Assembly: GCF_007002745.1 (NCBI RefSeq)
Contig: NZ_SGNY01000003.1
Location: 248,001-312,000, forward strand
DNA length: 64,000 nt
Origin: Martinezella rhizogenes
GTDB lineage: Bacteria; Pseudomonadota; Alphaproteobacteria; Rhizobiales; Rhizobiaceae
Direction: 5' to 3'
Position 1 is the stretch's first letter. Each line of letters begins with the position of its first letter. A program made the position numbers and the translations under genes. The notes beneath the pieces are model-generated. The model did not search any database. It had not been told where the DNA came from and was given only the letters and a program-made list of their open reading frames with translations. Shown here in pieces: positions 9,108-19,289 of the stretch.

Positions 9108-10697
9108 ATGATTGGCAATTTGAAAGGCGGCAATATGCAATTGAATTTGGCGATGGGTGCGGTGGCTGATGGGGACCGCGCACCGAAGGCATGTGATGCA
9201 GCTTGCTCTGATGCGGCAGGGGACAAATCGGCAATGAAGCACGATGCGCTGTTTGAGCGTTTTAGCGCGCGGCTCAAGGCACAGGTTGGTCCGGAGGTCT
9301 ATGCAAGCTGGTTTGCACGGCTCAAACTCCATACCGTTTCGAAAAGCGTCGTCCGCTTTACCGTTCCGACGACCTTTCTGAAGTCGTGGATCAACAACCG
9401 TTACATGGATCTGATCACCAACCTCGTTCAGAGCGAGGATCCGGATGTGTTGAAGGTGGAGATTCTTGTTCGCTCGGCCAGCCGTCCGGTTCGCCCGGCG
9501 CAGGCTGACGAACGGGTGCAGCCCGCACCTGAGGTCGGTGCTGCTCCGCGCAACAAGTCCTTCATTCCGTCGCAGCCCGCGACGGCGCCCGCCGCACAGC
9601 CTGCGGCAGCGCAGGCGACCCTGCGTCAGGGCGGCTCCGGGCCGTTGTTCGGTTCGCCGCTTGATACGCGCTTCACCTTTGATACGTTTGTCGAAGGCTC
9701 GTCCAACCGTGTCGCACTTGCGGCGGCAAAGACGATCGCCGAAGCCGGTGCCGGCGCCGTGCGCTTCAACCCGCTGTTCATCCATGCGGGTGTCGGTCTT
9801 GGTAAGACGCATCTTCTGCAGGCCATTGCCAATGCCGCCATCGACAGCCCGCGCAATCCGCGTGTTGTCTATCTGACGGCTGAATATTTCATGTGGCGTT
9901 TTGCAACGGCGATCCGCGACAATGATGCGCTGACGCTGAAGGATACGCTGCGCAATATCGACCTGCTCGTCATCGACGACATGCAGTTCCTGCAGGGCAA
10001 GATGATCCAGCACGAATTCTGCCACCTGCTGAACATGCTGCTCGACAGCGCCAAGCAGGTCGTGGTGGCTGCTGATCGTGCACCGTGGGAGCTGGAATCG
10101 CTCGATCCGCGTGTGAGGTCCCGTCTTCAGGGCGGCATGGCGATCGAGATCGAAGGTCCCGATTACGACATGCGGTATGAAATGCTCAACCGTCGTATGG
10201 GTTCGGCGCGCCAGGACGATCCGTCTTTCGAGATTTCGGACGAAATCCTGACCCACGTGGCCAAAAGCGTGACTGCGAGCGGACGCGAGCTTGAAGGTGC
10301 CTTCAACCAGCTGATGTTCCGTCGCTCTTTTGAGCCGAACCTCTCGGTTGACCGTGTCGATGAGCTGCTGTCGCACCTCGTCGGAAGCGGTGAGGCCAAG
10401 CGCGTGCGCATCGAGGATATTCAGCGCATCGTCGCCAGACACTATAATGTGTCGCGACAGGAGCTGGTATCCAACCGCCGCACCCGCGTCATCGTCAAGC
10501 CGCGCCAGATCGCCATGTATCTGGCCAAGATGCTGACGCCGCGCTCCTTCCCCGAGATCGGTCGCCGTTTTGGCGGTCGCGACCACACCACGGTTCTTCA
10601 CGCGGTGCGCAAGATCGAGGAACTGATTTCCGGCGACACCAAGCTCGGCCACGAGGTTGAGCTGCTGAAACGCCTGATCAACGAAAACAACGCATGA
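9108..10697 (+). CDS. dnaA: Chromosomal replication initiator protein DnaA
   Basis: DnaA is the AAA+ ATPase that binds DnaA boxes and opens the origin. Domain I (about 43-120) begins [23 protein letters not shown] low-complexity Ala/Pro/Gln linker spans about 125-180. Domain III has Walker [13 protein letters not shown] (about 226), Walker [13 protein letters not shown] (about 285), and sensor motifs. Domain IV ends with the DNA-binding signature [17 protein letters not shown] (about 486-502). The start is uncertain: the ATG at 9108 has a hairpin over its leader, the ATG at 9135 (MQLNLAMG) has AAAGGCGG just upstream, and the ATG at 9235 ([10 protein letters not shown]) starts close to domain I. 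Confidence 0.96.
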   Translation: MIGNLKGGNMQLNLAMGAVADGDRAPKACDAACSDAAGDKSAMKHDALFERFSARLKAQVGPEVYASWFARLKLHTVSKSVVRFTVPTTFLKSWINNRYMDLITNLVQSEDPDVLKVEILVRSASRPVRPAQADERVQPAPEVGAAPRNKSFIPSQPATAPAAQPAAAQATLRQGGSGPLFGSPLDTRFTFDTFVEGSSNRVALAAAKTIAEAGAGAVRFNPLFIHAGVGLGKTHLLQAIANAAIDSPRNPRVVYLTAEYFMWRFATAIRDNDALTLKDTLRNIDLLVIDDMQFLQGKMIQHEFCHLLNMLLDSAKQVVVAADRAPWELESLDPRVRSRLQGGMAIEIEGPDYDMRYEMLNRRMGSARQDDPSFEISDEILTHVAKSVTASGRELEGAFNQLMFRRSFEPNLSVDRVDELLSHLVGSGEAKRVRIEDIQRIVARHYNVSRQELVSNRRTRVIVKPRQIAMYLAKMLTPRSFPEIGRRFGGRDHTTVLHAVRKIEELISGDTKLGHEVELLKRLINENNA

Positions 10698-10726
10698 AAA
10701 AAAGCGGCCTCCGGGCCGCTTTTTTT
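10697..10726 (+). terminator. Strong rho-independent terminator of dnaA
   Basis: Seven A, GCGGCC, loop TCCG, GGCCGC, then seven T. It begins at the last base of the dnaA stop and is symmetrical, so it can also end hemW transcripts from the other strand. Confidence 0.92.
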
Positions 10727-10773
10727 ATTTTTTTCTCAATTCTTGATTGGCTGAGGGCAGGCAGTACTGCCGG

Positions 10774-11982
10774 TCAGCAGGCGAGATCGGCGACCACCGC
10801 ATCCAGAATAAGCATGCCAGAAGGCGTGCAGCGCAGGCGCGAATTGCCGAGCCTTTCCACGAAACCGTGCTGCAGAAGGAATTCTTCCTTTTCCGGGTCG
10901 AGATCGCGGCCGGAAAGATCGCTCCAGCGGGCCAGATCGATGCCTTCGCGCAGGCGAAGCCCCATCAGCAGCAATTCGTCGGCCTGCTCGTCGACACCCA
11001 GCATTTCCTTATCGACCATGCCATGGCCTTCCCGCTCGACGGTCTCGAGCCAGGTTTCCGGGTGTCGTTCGGTGGCGGTGGCGAGCTTGGAGGCGCCGCG
11101 CGTCAGGCGTCCATGCGCGCCAGGGCCAATGCCGGCATAGTCGCCATAACGCCAGTAGGTGAGGTTATGGCGGCTTTCGGCGCCGGGGCGGGCGTGATTG
11201 GAAACCTCATAGGCCGGCATGCCGTAGCGCTCGGTGATTTCCTGCGTCGCCTCATAAAGCACAGCCGAATGCTCGCCATCCGGCACGATGAGCTTGCCGG
11301 CCTTGTGCAAACCATAAAAAGGCGTGCCTTCCTCGATGGTCAGCTGGTAGAGCGACAGATGGTCGACGGCATAGGAAACCGCCTCCTTCAGTTCGGCATC
11401 CCATTCGGCCACCGTCTGCTTCGGGCGTGCATAGATCAGATCGAAGGACATGCGCGGAAAGATTTCCCGCGCCAGCCGGATGGCTTTCAGGGCATCGGCG
11501 ACATCATGCAGACGGCCAAGGAACTTCAGGTCCCGGTCGTTCAGTGCCTGCACGCCAAGCGAGACGCGATTGACGCCCGCTGCGCGATAACCGCGAAACC
11601 GTTCCGCCTCGACGCTGGAAGGGTTGGCTTCCATGGTGATCTCGATACCATCAGGCACATGCCAGAAACGCGCAACGCCATCCAGAATGGCCGCAACCGT
11701 CTGCGGATCCATCAGCGATGGCGTGCCGCCGCCCATGAAAATGCTGGTAACGACCCGCGGGCCACTCAGCGCCCGCATATGCTCCATTTCACGCAGGAAG
11801 GCCGCGGTAAACCGCTCCTGATCCACCGGCCGGTGGCGGACGTGGCTGTTGAAATCACAATAGGGACATTTGGCCGCACAAAAGGGCCAATGCAGATAGA
11901 TCCCGAAACCGGGATCGCCCGTATCCGGCAGAAGCGATGCGCCGGGGGCAGAAAAATGATGCTCCCCGACCATCGGGTTCAT
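10774..11982 (-). CDS. hemW: HemW-like radical SAM protein (heme chaperone; formerly HemN-like)
   Basis: The 402-residue product has the radical SAM cluster motif [13 protein letters not shown] (CxxxCxxC, about residues 36-43), the GGGTPSLMD glycine motif (about 88), EANPSSVE and [10 protein letters not shown]. These fit the HemN/HemW family. HemW is now regarded as a heme-trafficking protein rather than a coproporphyrinogen oxidase. The extra cysteine after the triad seen in true HemN (CxxxCxxCxC) is absent: the motif reads CPYCDF, as in HemW. It overlaps rdgB by 4 bases (ATGA), indicating an operon. Confidence 0.92.
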   Translation of the reverse strand: MNPMVGEHHFSAPGASLLPDTGDPGFGIYLHWPFCAAKCPYCDFNSHVRHRPVDQERFTAAFLREMEHMRALSGPRVVTSIFMGGGTPSLMDPQTVAAILDGVARFWHVPDGIEITMEANPSSVEAERFRGYRAAGVNRVSLGVQALNDRDLKFLGRLHDVADALKAIRLAREIFPRMSFDLIYARPKQTVAEWDAELKEAVSYAVDHLSLYQLTIEEGTPFYGLHKAGKLIVPDGEHSAVLYEATQEITERYGMPAYEVSNHARPGAESRHNLTYWRYGDYAGIGPGAHGRLTRGASKLATATERHPETWLETVEREGHGMVDKEMLGVDEQADELLLMGLRLREGIDLARWSDLSGRDLDPEKEEFLLQHGFVERLGNSRLRCTPSGMLILDAVVADLAC

Positions 11983-12626
11983 GCCTCCAGGCAGGTTTCT
12001 ACGAATTCTTTAAAGGCGCGGGCGCGGTGCGACAGCGCAAAGGCGTCACCATGTTTCCAGCCATGTTTTTCATCCGCCGTCATCTCACCGAATGTAGTGT
12101 CGTAACCCTCGGGTTTGAAGATCGGATCGTAACCGAAACCGCTCGTTCCGCGCGGCGGCCACACGACGGTGCCTTCCACCTCGCCACGGAAATATTCGAC
12201 ATGACCGTCCGGCCAGGCAAGGCACAATACGCTGACGAAGCGGCCCGTGCGATCCTCGGCTTTCGATGCGCCGCGTTCCGCCAGCGCATCTTCAACCTTT
12301 TGCATTGCCATGGCGAAATCGCGCGTGCCATCGGCCGTTTCTGCCCAATTGGCGGTGTAGACACCCGGCGCGCCATCCAGTGCGTCGATGACAAGACCGG
12401 AATCGTCGGACAAAGCCGGCAGGCCAGATGCCTTGGCGGAGGCAAGCGCCTTGATGGCGGCATTTTCCTCGAAGGTGGTACCCGTCTCATCCGGCTCTGC
12501 GAAATTCAGCTCGGCAGCCGATTTGGCGGAAAAGCCGAAAGGTCCGATCAGATCGGCGATTTCGGCGATCTTACCCTTGTTGTGGCTGGCGACGACGATC
12601 GTTCTGGTATCGAGCTTGCGCATCAT
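11979..12626 (-). CDS. rdgB: RdgB/HAM1 non-canonical purine NTP pyrophosphatase
   Basis: House-cleaning enzyme that hydrolyses dITP, XTP and ITP to monophosphates, keeping deaminated purines out of nucleic acids. Family motifs: [13 protein letters not shown] (substrate loop, about 11-23), [24 protein letters not shown] (about 75-98), and the C-terminal [20 protein letters not shown] plus SHRARAF. The length of 215 residues is typical. It lies between rph (14 bases upstream) and hemW on the same strand, a common alphaproteobacterial order. Confidence 0.96.
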   Translation of the reverse strand: MMRKLDTRTIVVASHNKGKIAEIADLIGPFGFSAKSAAELNFAEPDETGTTFEENAAIKALASAKASGLPALSDDSGLVIDALDGAPGVYTANWAETADGTRDFAMAMQKVEDALAERGASKAEDRTGRFVSVLCLAWPDGHVEYFRGEVEGTVVWPPRGTSGFGYDPIFKPEGYDTTFGEMTADEKHGWKHGDAFALSHRARAFKEFVETCLEA

Positions 12627-12640
12627 GCTTTCCTGTCGGC

Positions 12641-13357
12641 TCAGGCAATCGCCTGCTTCTGAAGGGCGACCAGTTCGCTGCAGCCTGCCTTGGCAAGGCC
12701 AAGCAGCGTCAGGAATTCTTCTTCGGAGAAGGGTGCGCCTTCCGCCGTTCCCTGAACTTCAACGATGCCGCCGGAGCCGGTGATGACGAAATTCGCGTCG
12801 GTCTCGGCGGACGAGTCTTCCAGATAATCGAGATCGATCACCGGCTGCTTGGCGAAGATGCCGCAGGAGATCGCGGCGATATGGTCTTTCAGGACCTTCT
12901 CGACCTTGATCATGTTGCGGGTTTCCATCCACTTCAGGCAATCATGCAGGGCAATCCATGCGCCGGTGATGGAGGCGGTGCGTGTGCCGCCGTCCGCCTG
13001 GATGACGTCACAGTCAATGCTGATCTGGCGTTCGCCAAGCGCCTGGAGGTCGACGACAGCGCGCAGCGAGCGGCCGATGAGGCGCTGGATTTCCTGCGTG
13101 CGCCCACCCTGCTTGCCGGCGGCGGCTTCGCGCTTCATGCGCTCATTGGTAGAGCGTGGCAGCATGCCGTATTCGGCGGTCACCCAACCCTTGCCGCTGT
13201 TGCGCAGCCATGGCGGCGTCTTTTCTTCAAGGCTAGCGGTGACGAGCACATGCGTGTCGCCGAATTTGACCAGACAGGAGCCTTCGGCATGTTTCGAGAA
13301 ATTGCGCTCGAAGGAAACCTTGCGCATCTGATCGGTTTTTCTGCCTGAAGGCCGCAT
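12641..13357 (-). CDS. rph: Ribonuclease PH
   Basis: Phosphorolytic 3'-5' exoribonuclease that trims tRNA 3' ends. The chosen ATG at 13357 gives [20 protein letters not shown], the standard N-terminus, and a 238-residue product; an open frame extends 31 residues further upstream without family similarity. Signatures: [64 protein letters not shown], and [19 protein letters not shown] (active-site region). It is divergent from hrcA and leads the rph-rdgB-hemW cluster. Confidence 0.97.
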   Translation of the reverse strand: MRPSGRKTDQMRKVSFERNFSKHAEGSCLVKFGDTHVLVTASLEEKTPPWLRNSGKGWVTAEYGMLPRSTNERMKREAAAGKQGGRTQEIQRLIGRSLRAVVDLQALGERQISIDCDVIQADGGTRTASITGAWIALHDCLKWMETRNMIKVEKVLKDHIAAISCGIFAKQPVIDLDYLEDSSAETDANFVITGSGGIVEVQGTAEGAPFSEEEFLTLLGLAKAGCSELVALQKQAIA

Positions 13358-13493
13358 ATGATCCACTCTCCATGTTGGTTCCTGCCTTCTAAGGCGCGCT
13401 CCGGGCTTTTGCAAAGCCAATTTCCATTTTGCCGCAGCGGCGCGACGCATTATATTGGCGCAGAGTAGATTTGGGCGACAAAGAACGGACGAG

Positions 13494-14585
13494 ATGGGTT
13501 TTTCAGCACCGCTTTCAAAAGATCAGGCATCTCTGCTGGATGAACGGTCGCGGGAAATTTTCCGCCGCATCGTCGAAGGCTATCTCGACACTGGTGAACC
13601 CCTGGGCTCGCGCAGCCTGTCGCGGCTGCTGCCAATGTCGCTTTCGCCGGCCTCCGTGCGCAACGTCATGAGCGATCTCGAGGAACTTGGCCTCATCTAT
13701 TCGCCACATATCAGCGCCGGACGCCTGCCCACCCAGACGGGGCTGCGTTTCTTTGTTGACGCCTTCATGCAGGTGGGCGATCTGCCTGCCGACGAGCGGG
13801 CGAATATCGACCGGCAGATCGGCCCGGTCGCCGGCCACGAACAATCGCTGGAAGGGCTGCTGACGGAAGCAAGCCGCATGCTGTCGGGCATGTCGCGCGG
13901 CGCCGGCCTCGTGCTGACGGCCAAGAACGATGTCATCCTTAAACATGTCGAATTCATTCGGCTGGAACCCACCAAGGCGCTTGCGGTGCTGGTGGGCGAC
14001 CATAATCAGGTCGAAAACCGCATCATCGAATTGCCGGCCGGCATTTCCTCGTCGCAATTGACCGAGGCGGCCAATTTCATCAACGCCCATCTCTCCGGCC
14101 AGACGCTGCAGGAACTGCGCGGCCAGTTCCAGACGCAGCGTGCGGAGCTGCAATCGGAACTCGGCACGCTGGCGCAGGATCTCATTGAACGTGGCCTTGC
14201 CGTCTGGGCGGGTGACAATGAGGAAGGCAAGCTCGGCCGCCTCATCGTTCGCGGACGTTCCAACCTGCTGGAAGGCCTGGCCGGCGAAGAAGACATCGAT
14301 CGTGTGCGCCTGCTGTTCGACGATCTGGAGCGCAAGGAAAATCTGATCGAGATCCTCAACCTTGCGGAAAGCGGCTCGGGTGTGAGGATTTTCATCGGTT
14401 CGGAAAACAAGCTCTTTTCGCTGTCCGGCTCGTCGCTCATTGTTGCGCCCTATCGCGATGAGGACAACCGGGTCGTGGGTGCTGTCGGTGTCATCGGGCC
14501 AACACGGCTGAATTACGCCCGTATCGTTCCCATGGTCGATTATACCGCCCAGATCATGGCCCGCCTTTCCCGAAAGCAAAGATAG
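13494..14585 (+). CDS. hrcA: Heat-inducible transcription repressor HrcA
   Basis: HrcA represses chaperonin operons by binding CIRCE elements. The 363-residue product has an N-terminal winged helix ([56 protein letters not shown]; about 12-75) and the C-terminal HrcA dimerisation region ending in [22 protein letters not shown] chose ATG 13494 ([11 protein letters not shown]), preceded by a GGACGAG ribosome binding site. No CIRCE element was seen in front of it or grpE, so its targets are outside the window. Confidence 0.95.
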   Translation: MGFSAPLSKDQASLLDERSREIFRRIVEGYLDTGEPLGSRSLSRLLPMSLSPASVRNVMSDLEELGLIYSPHISAGRLPTQTGLRFFVDAFMQVGDLPADERANIDRQIGPVAGHEQSLEGLLTEASRMLSGMSRGAGLVLTAKNDVILKHVEFIRLEPTKALAVLVGDHNQVENRIIELPAGISSSQLTEAANFINAHLSGQTLQELRGQFQTQRAELQSELGTLAQDLIERGLAVWAGDNEEGKLGRLIVRGRSNLLEGLAGEEDIDRVRLLFDDLERKENLIEILNLAESGSGVRIFIGSENKLFSLSGSSLIVAPYRDEDNRVVGAVGVIGPTRLNYARIVPMVDYTAQIMARLSRKQR

Positions 14586-14698
14586 GGCAAGCCCGCAAGG
14601 CCAGAGAATGCGGCAAGCTTTTCGCCGCAAGCCTTGATTTTTGCCCGCCAAAGCTCGATATCGGGCGCAACCAACAATATTCAAATTTGGAGAACGTC

Positions 14699-15334
14699 AT
14701 GACCGACGATACGAAAAAGCCCGGACCTGACGCGGACATCGCCGAAGAGTTTCTCGATCCCGCACTTGCCGGGGAAGAGCCGACTGATGCTGCCGAACCC
14801 GATCCGGTCGAGCTGCTGAAGGCAGAAAATGCCGATCTGCGCGACAAGTTCCTGCGTCTTGCCGCCGAAATGGACAATCTTCGTCGCCGCACCGAGCGCG
14901 ACGTCAAGGACGCCAAGGCCTACTCGCTGGCCGGTTTTGCACGCGACATGCTCGCGGTTTCCGACAATCTTCGCCGCGCGCTCGAGGCTATCCCGGATGA
15001 GCTCAAGACCAATGGCGAAGCCGGTCTCAATGGCCTGATCGAAGGCGTCGAGATGACCGAGCGCTCGATGTTGTCGACGCTCGAGCGCCATGGGGTCAAA
15101 AAGATTGATGCAGAGGGCCAGAAGTTCGATCCGAACTTCCACCAGGCCATGTTCGAAATTCCCAATCCGGCAGTTCCGAACAACACCGTGCTTCAGGTTA
15201 TCCAGGCCGGTTTCACCATCGGCGACCGCGTCCTGCGCCCGGCCATGGTGGGTGTTGCCAAGGGTGGCCCGAAGGCGGAAACCGCCGCATCGGCAGAGCC
15301 CGGCACGGCCTCTCTCAATGAAAAGGATGCCTGA
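14699..15334 (+). CDS. grpE: GrpE, nucleotide exchange factor for DnaK
   Basis: GrpE accelerates ADP release from DnaK. The 211-residue protein has an acidic disordered N-terminus (about 1-40), a long coiled coil ([33 protein letters not shown], about 38-75) and the C-terminal beta domain with [13 protein letters not shown] and [29 protein letters not shown] 14699 has a GGAG ribosome binding site. It lies 113 bases after hrcA with a possible heat-shock promoter between them, so it may be read independently. Confidence 0.96.
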   Translation: MTDDTKKPGPDADIAEEFLDPALAGEEPTDAAEPDPVELLKAENADLRDKFLRLAAEMDNLRRRTERDVKDAKAYSLAGFARDMLAVSDNLRRALEAIPDELKTNGEAGLNGLIEGVEMTERSMLSTLERHGVKKIDAEGQKFDPNFHQAMFEIPNPAVPNNTVLQVIQAGFTIGDRVLRPAMVGVAKGGPKAETAASAEPGTASLNEKDA

Positions 15335-15350
15335 GGCATTTCTTCCCGTA

Positions 15351-15383
15351 ATAAAAAACGCGCCCTTGAGGCGCGTTTTTTAT
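15351..15383 (+). terminator. Rho-independent terminator of grpE
   Basis: AAAAAACGCGCC, loop CTTGA, GGCGCGTTTTTT: a 12-bp stem with T tract between convergent grpE and ptsN, usable in both directions. Confidence 0.9.
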
Positions 15384-15415
15384 TGTCATGAAAACCTGAG
15401 ATCAGTGGTGGCGGA

Positions 15416-15877
15416 TCAGGCCGCCGTCGCCTGTTCCTGATTGAGGAAAGCATAGATTGCCGTGTCGGAATCGGTGGCGCGCAGCTTGGCCACCAGTTCA
15501 GGGTCGCGCAGGGCGCGCGCAATTCGAGACAGTGCCTTCAGGTGATCCGCACCAGCGCCTTCAGGCGCAAGCAAAAGGAAAACCAGATCGACCGGCTGGT
15601 CGTCCAGCGCTTCGAAATCGACCGGCGTTTCAAGGCGTGCGAAGACACCCGTGATCTGATGAATGCTGGCGAGCTTGCCGTGTGGAATGGCGATGCCATG
15701 GCCGACGCCGGTGGAGCCGAGCTTTTCACGCTGGAGGATGACGTCGAAAACTTCCCGTTCCGAGACTCCGGTAATTCTGGCTGCCTTTGCGGCCAGCTCC
15801 TGAAGCAATTGCTTTTTGGAATTCACCTTGAGGGCGGGAATAATCGCATCTTGTTGCAGCAAATCTGCCAACGCCAT
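15416..15877 (-). CDS. ptsN: PtsN, nitrogen-PTS EIIA-type phosphoprotein
   Basis: EIIA(Ntr) is the terminal phospho-acceptor of the nitrogen PTS (PtsP-PtsO-PtsN) and regulates potassium, nitrogen and carbon functions by protein contact. The 153-residue product is a single EIIA mannitol-type domain. The phosphorylated histidine lies in GHGIAIPHGKL (about residue 66), and other signatures are VFDVILQREKLGSTGVG and VDLVFLLLAPEGAGADHLKALS. It closes the rpoN-hpf-ptsN cluster, a conserved order linking sigma-54, ribosome hibernation and nitrogen PTS. Confidence 0.95.
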   Translation of the reverse strand: MALADLLQQDAIIPALKVNSKKQLLQELAAKAARITGVSEREVFDVILQREKLGSTGVGHGIAIPHGKLASIHQITGVFARLETPVDFEALDDQPVDLVFLLLAPEGAGADHLKALSRIARALRDPELVAKLRATDSDTAIYAFLNQEQATAA

Positions 15878-15959
15878 TCTCTTTTTCCTTCATGCCATCG
15901 AGACGATGCAGGAGGCAGAGACGCTTTCGCGTTCTGCCTCCCACGTCTTGTCAGACTGT

Positions 15960-16532
15960 TCAGCTCTTGATCGTTTCCGCGTCGATCCAGCCAATATTGC
16001 CGTCATGACGTCGGTAGACGATGTTGAGATATTCCTTGCCCGGGCTGCGGAACAGCAGAACCGGTTCGTCCGTCATGTCGAGCGCCATCACGGCGCTGGC
16101 AACGGACATTGTCTTTATCTGTTTCGAACTCTCCGCGACGATCGTGGGTGCGTAGTCCTCGGGAACCTCATGGTCCTCATCGGGAACAGCATCCATCACC
16201 GTATAGGCGATTTCCTGCGACACGCCATTCGAACCATTGTGATGGTCCTTCAGCTTGCGCTTGTAGCGACGCAGGCGCTTCTCGATCCGCTCTGCGGCGG
16301 CATCGAAGCTTGCCTGCGGATCATTTGCCTGACCCGCCGCATGCAATACAACGCCTGTATCGAGATGCAGCTTGCAGTCGGCGGCAAAACGCGATCCGGA
16401 CTTCTCCACGGTTACCTGGCCTGAATACCCCCCATCGAAGTATTTGGTAACTGCCAGACCTATATTGTCCTCAATCCGCTGACGGAAAGATTCGCCGATC
16501 TCCATATGTTTACCAGATACACGCACACTCAT
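15960..16532 (-). CDS. hpf: Long-form ribosome hibernation promoting factor
   Basis: HPF dimerises and silences 70S ribosomes in stationary phase. The start at 16532 (MSVRVSGKHMEIGESF) follows an AAGGAAAA ribosome binding site and gives 190 residues. The N-terminal S30AE domain covers about 1-105. After a linker, the C-terminal dimerisation domain contains EPVLLFRSPGKEYLNIVYRR and GNIGWID, which marks the long form. The older name is sigma-54 modulation protein. It lies between rpoN and ptsN. Confidence 0.95.
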   Translation of the reverse strand: MSVRVSGKHMEIGESFRQRIEDNIGLAVTKYFDGGYSGQVTVEKSGSRFAADCKLHLDTGVVLHAAGQANDPQASFDAAAERIEKRLRRYKRKLKDHHNGSNGVSQEIAYTVMDAVPDEDHEVPEDYAPTIVAESSKQIKTMSVASAVMALDMTDEPVLLFRSPGKEYLNIVYRRHDGNIGWIDAETIKS

Positions 16533-16732
16533 GGAAATTTTCCTTTTTGTAGTGATTTGCGAGTACCAGCTTACGTCAAGCCGAGCGCGCATCCAAGCGT
16601 TTCGAAGACCTTAAAAAGCCTCCATTCGAATTTTACGCCCATGGACGGTGGAGATGAATCCGTTACAAATGACCTTGCTTACGTGTGCGGCGGGCTTCTA
16701 GCCCCTGGCGTGATAAGAGTCAATGGTGCGGC

Positions 16733-16764
16733 AAAAAAGCGCTCCAAACGTGATCAGGCGCGCC
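16733..16764 (-). terminator. Probable rho-independent terminator of rpoN
   Basis: Read on the minus strand: GGCGCGCC, an 11-base loop, GGAGCGC, then TTTTTT. The stem has one mismatch, starts just after the rpoN stop and ends in a T run, so hpf needs its own promoter or readthrough. Confidence 0.6.
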
Positions 16765-16766
16765 GC

Positions 16767-18317
16767 TCAGAAGACTGACAACTTCGCGAGCGCCTTCTTT
16801 TCGCGGCGTCTCTGAACGGAGGAGGGGATGTTCATCGCCTCACGATATTTGGCGACAGTGCGGCGGGCGAGATCAACGCCACTCTTTTTCAGATTGTCGA
16901 CGATGTCATCATCGGAAAGCACCGCCTCGGCAGCCTCCTGGGCGATCATGGCCTTGATGCGATGACGTACCGCCTCCGCCGAATGGCTGTCGCCGCCTTC
17001 AACCGCGCTGATCGAGACGCTGAAGAAATATTTGAGCTCGAACAGCCCGCGTGGCGTCAGCATGTACTTCTTCGATGTCACCCGGCTGACGGTGGATTCG
17101 TGCATCTTGATGGCGTCGGCCACCGTCTTGAGGTTCAGCGGGCGCAGGTGATCAACGCCGTTGACGAGAAAGGCGTCCTGCTGGCGCACGATCTCGGTCG
17201 CTACCTTCATGATCGTCCGGGCACGCTGGTCGAGGCTGCGGGTCAGCCAGTGAGCCGTCTGCATGCACTCGGAAAGGAAATCCTGGTCCTCATCTGCACG
17301 CGCCTTATGTTTCGAAACCTCGGCGAAATAGCTCTGGTTGATGAGCACACGCGGCAGGGTGTCGGGATTTATCTCCACAAGCCAGCCGCCGGATGAAGAG
17401 GGCCGAACGATGATATCGGGGACGATTGTCTCCGAAACGGTCGAATCATAACTCGCGCCGGGACGCGGATTGAGCGTCCGGATCTCCGCCAGCATGTCGA
17501 GAAGGTCCTCTTCATCGACGCCGCAGAGTTTTTTCAAGGTAGCAAAGTCGCGTTTGGCCAAAAGCTCGAGATTATCGATCAGGGCCCGCATCGCCGGATC
17601 GAGCCGATCTCTCTGGGCGAGCTGGATTGCCAGACATTCGCTCAACGAACGGGAAAACACGCCCGGAGGATCGAAACCCTGAAGCGTCTTTAAAACATGC
17701 TCCACCGCCGATGGCGCCGTTCCCAGCCGTTCAGCGACATCATCGACGGCATCCGCTGCGATATATCCGGTTTCGTCGAGCTGGCCGATCAGTGCATCGG
17801 CGATCATGCGGTCCTCGGGGGAGGATATGGCCAGCGGCATTTGCTGATTGAGATGGTCACCAAGGCTTTGTTTCGCGGCAACGAAATCGTCGAGATCATA
17901 GCTTTCGCCGGATTCCTGCCCGGGCATGGATTTCCACTGGCTTGCCAGTTCGGGCGCATCGGCCTTTCTGGGCTCGGCATCGTCCGGGAAGACATTTTCG
18001 AAGCTGGTATCGAGCTGTTCGCCGAGATTTGCGGCGCGGTCGCCGTACCAGTCTTCGCTGTCGGCCGTTACCGTGGGGTTTTTATCCGAGGCTTCGCCGT
18101 CGGTATCGCTGAAATTATCCGCATTATCAGGTAAGTCGCCGCCCAAATCGCCGTCGTTTGCTGCAATTTCGAGCAGCGGATTACGCTCCACTTCCTGCGC
18201 GATGAACTGCGTCAGCTCGAAATGCGTCATCTGAAGCAGCTGGATGGACTGCATCAGCTGAGGTGTCATGACGAGAGACTGGTTTTGACGCAGCAAAAGG
18301 CTGGCAGACAATGCCAT
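16767..18317 (-). CDS. rpoN: RNA polymerase sigma-54 factor
   Basis: Sigma-54 directs transcription from -24/-12 promoters that need enhancer-binding ATPases (nitrogen, C4-dicarboxylate and related genes). The 516-residue product has the Gln/Leu-rich region I (LLLRQNQSLVMTPQLMQSIQ, about 6-25), an acidic region II (about 50-110), the core-binding region III, and the C-terminal RpoN box ARRTVAKYRE (about 485) that reads the -24 element. It lies downstream of lptB, a placement conserved in many proteobacteria. Confidence 0.97.
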   Translation of the reverse strand: MALSASLLLRQNQSLVMTPQLMQSIQLLQMTHFELTQFIAQEVERNPLLEIAANDGDLGGDLPDNADNFSDTDGEASDKNPTVTADSEDWYGDRAANLGEQLDTSFENVFPDDAEPRKADAPELASQWKSMPGQESGESYDLDDFVAAKQSLGDHLNQQMPLAISSPEDRMIADALIGQLDETGYIAADAVDDVAERLGTAPSAVEHVLKTLQGFDPPGVFSRSLSECLAIQLAQRDRLDPAMRALIDNLELLAKRDFATLKKLCGVDEEDLLDMLAEIRTLNPRPGASYDSTVSETIVPDIIVRPSSSGGWLVEINPDTLPRVLINQSYFAEVSKHKARADEDQDFLSECMQTAHWLTRSLDQRARTIMKVATEIVRQQDAFLVNGVDHLRPLNLKTVADAIKMHESTVSRVTSKKYMLTPRGLFELKYFFSVSISAVEGGDSHSAEAVRHRIKAMIAQEAAEAVLSDDDIVDNLKKSGVDLARRTVAKYREAMNIPSSVQRRREKKALAKLSVF

Positions 18318-18470
18318 GGCGGACGCGAAACTCCCCTTACAGCTTCTCCATTGCCACAGTTTTCATAAATTTTGAGAAGGCAAAGAAACTTGGCCCAAAA
18401 ATTGCTTTTTTATCTTGTTTGGTCAAGCGCCGGCGCAGGGCGCGATGAAGAATCTTTCGCGCCCGCAAGC

Positions 18471-19280
18471 TTAAAGGCTGAAATTATTGCCGAGATAGAG
18501 CCGGCGCACGTCCGGATTGTTGACGATATCGTCCGCGCGGCCGTGGGTCAGAACCTCACCGGCATGGATGATATAGGCGCGGTCGATGAGGCCGAGCGTT
18601 TCGCGGACATTGTGGTCGGTGATGAGAACACCAATCCCGCGTGCGGTGAGGTGTCTGACGAGATTCTGAATGTCGCTGACCGAAATCGGATCGACACCGG
18701 CAAAAGGCTCGTCCAGCAGCATGAAAGTCGGATCGGTCGCCAGAGCGCGGGCGATCTCAAGGCGACGGCGTTCACCGCCCGACAGTGCGACTGCCGGCGA
18801 CTTGCGCAGCTGGGCAATGTGGAATTCTTCCAGCAGCTCGTCGAGCTTGCGGCTTCGCTTGGCACTGTCCGGTTCGTGGACTTCAAGTACGGCGCGGATG
18901 TTTTCCTCGACCGTCAGCCCGCGAAAAATCGAGGCTTCCTGCGGCAGATACCCGACGCCGAGACGCGCACGCCTGTACATCGGCATGCCGGTCACATCAT
19001 TGCCATTGATGGCGATCTTGCCGCTATCGACGGGTACGAGGCCGGTGATCATGTAAAAACAGGTCGTCTTGCCGGCGCCGTTCGGACCTAAAAGCCCCAC
19101 GGCCTCACCGCGGCGCACGACGAGTGACACGCCGTTGACCACCCGGCGTGTATTATAGGTCTTCGTCAGCCCATGCGCGATCAGCGTGCCTTCATAACGG
19201 GCTTTGTCGGCCTGTGAGGTCGCTTCCACGGATGGGTTGCGCCCACCGCCAAACATTTTTGAGATCGAAGGTATCTTCAC
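18471..19280 (-). CDS. lptB: LPS export ABC transporter ATP-binding protein LptB
   Basis: ATPase of the LptB2FG transporter that extracts lipopolysaccharide from the inner membrane. The 269-residue product has Walker A GPNGAGKTT (about 69), Q-loop LPQEASIFRGLTVEENI, signature LSGGERRRLEIARAL (about 162), Walker B FMLLDEPFAGVDP (about 182) and the H-loop ITDHNVRETL (about 220). About 30 extra N-terminal residues precede the canonical IAHGLTKTY start. It follows lptA by 9 bases in the lptC-lptA-lptB operon; lptF, lptG and lptD are not in the window. Confidence 0.96.
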   Translation of the reverse strand: MKIPSISKMFGGGRNPSVEATSQADKARYEGTLIAHGLTKTYNTRRVVNGVSLVVRRGEAVGLLGPNGAGKTTCFYMITGLVPVDSGKIAINGNDVTGMPMYRRARLGVGYLPQEASIFRGLTVEENIRAVLEVHEPDSAKRSRKLDELLEEFHIAQLRKSPAVALSGGERRRLEIARALATDPTFMLLDEPFAGVDPISVSDIQNLVRHLTARGIGVLITDHNVRETLGLIDRAYIIHAGEVLTHGRADDIVNNPDVRRLYLGNNFSL

Positions 19281-19289
19281 GAGGTGAGA

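Noticed and set aside
8820-10652. 610-residue open frame antisense to dnaA
   Set aside because: It mirrors the dnaA reading frame; long antisense frames are expected from GC3 bias. The product is compositionally odd (Arg/His/Gly-rich), with no family motifs.
10747-12105. 452-residue plus-strand frame opposite hemW and rdgB
   Set aside because: It covers two clear minus-strand genes; no domain or ribosome binding site supports it.
13358-13493. CIRCE operator upstream of hrcA
   Set aside because: No TTAGCACTC-N9-GAGTGCTAA or close match in the intergenic region.
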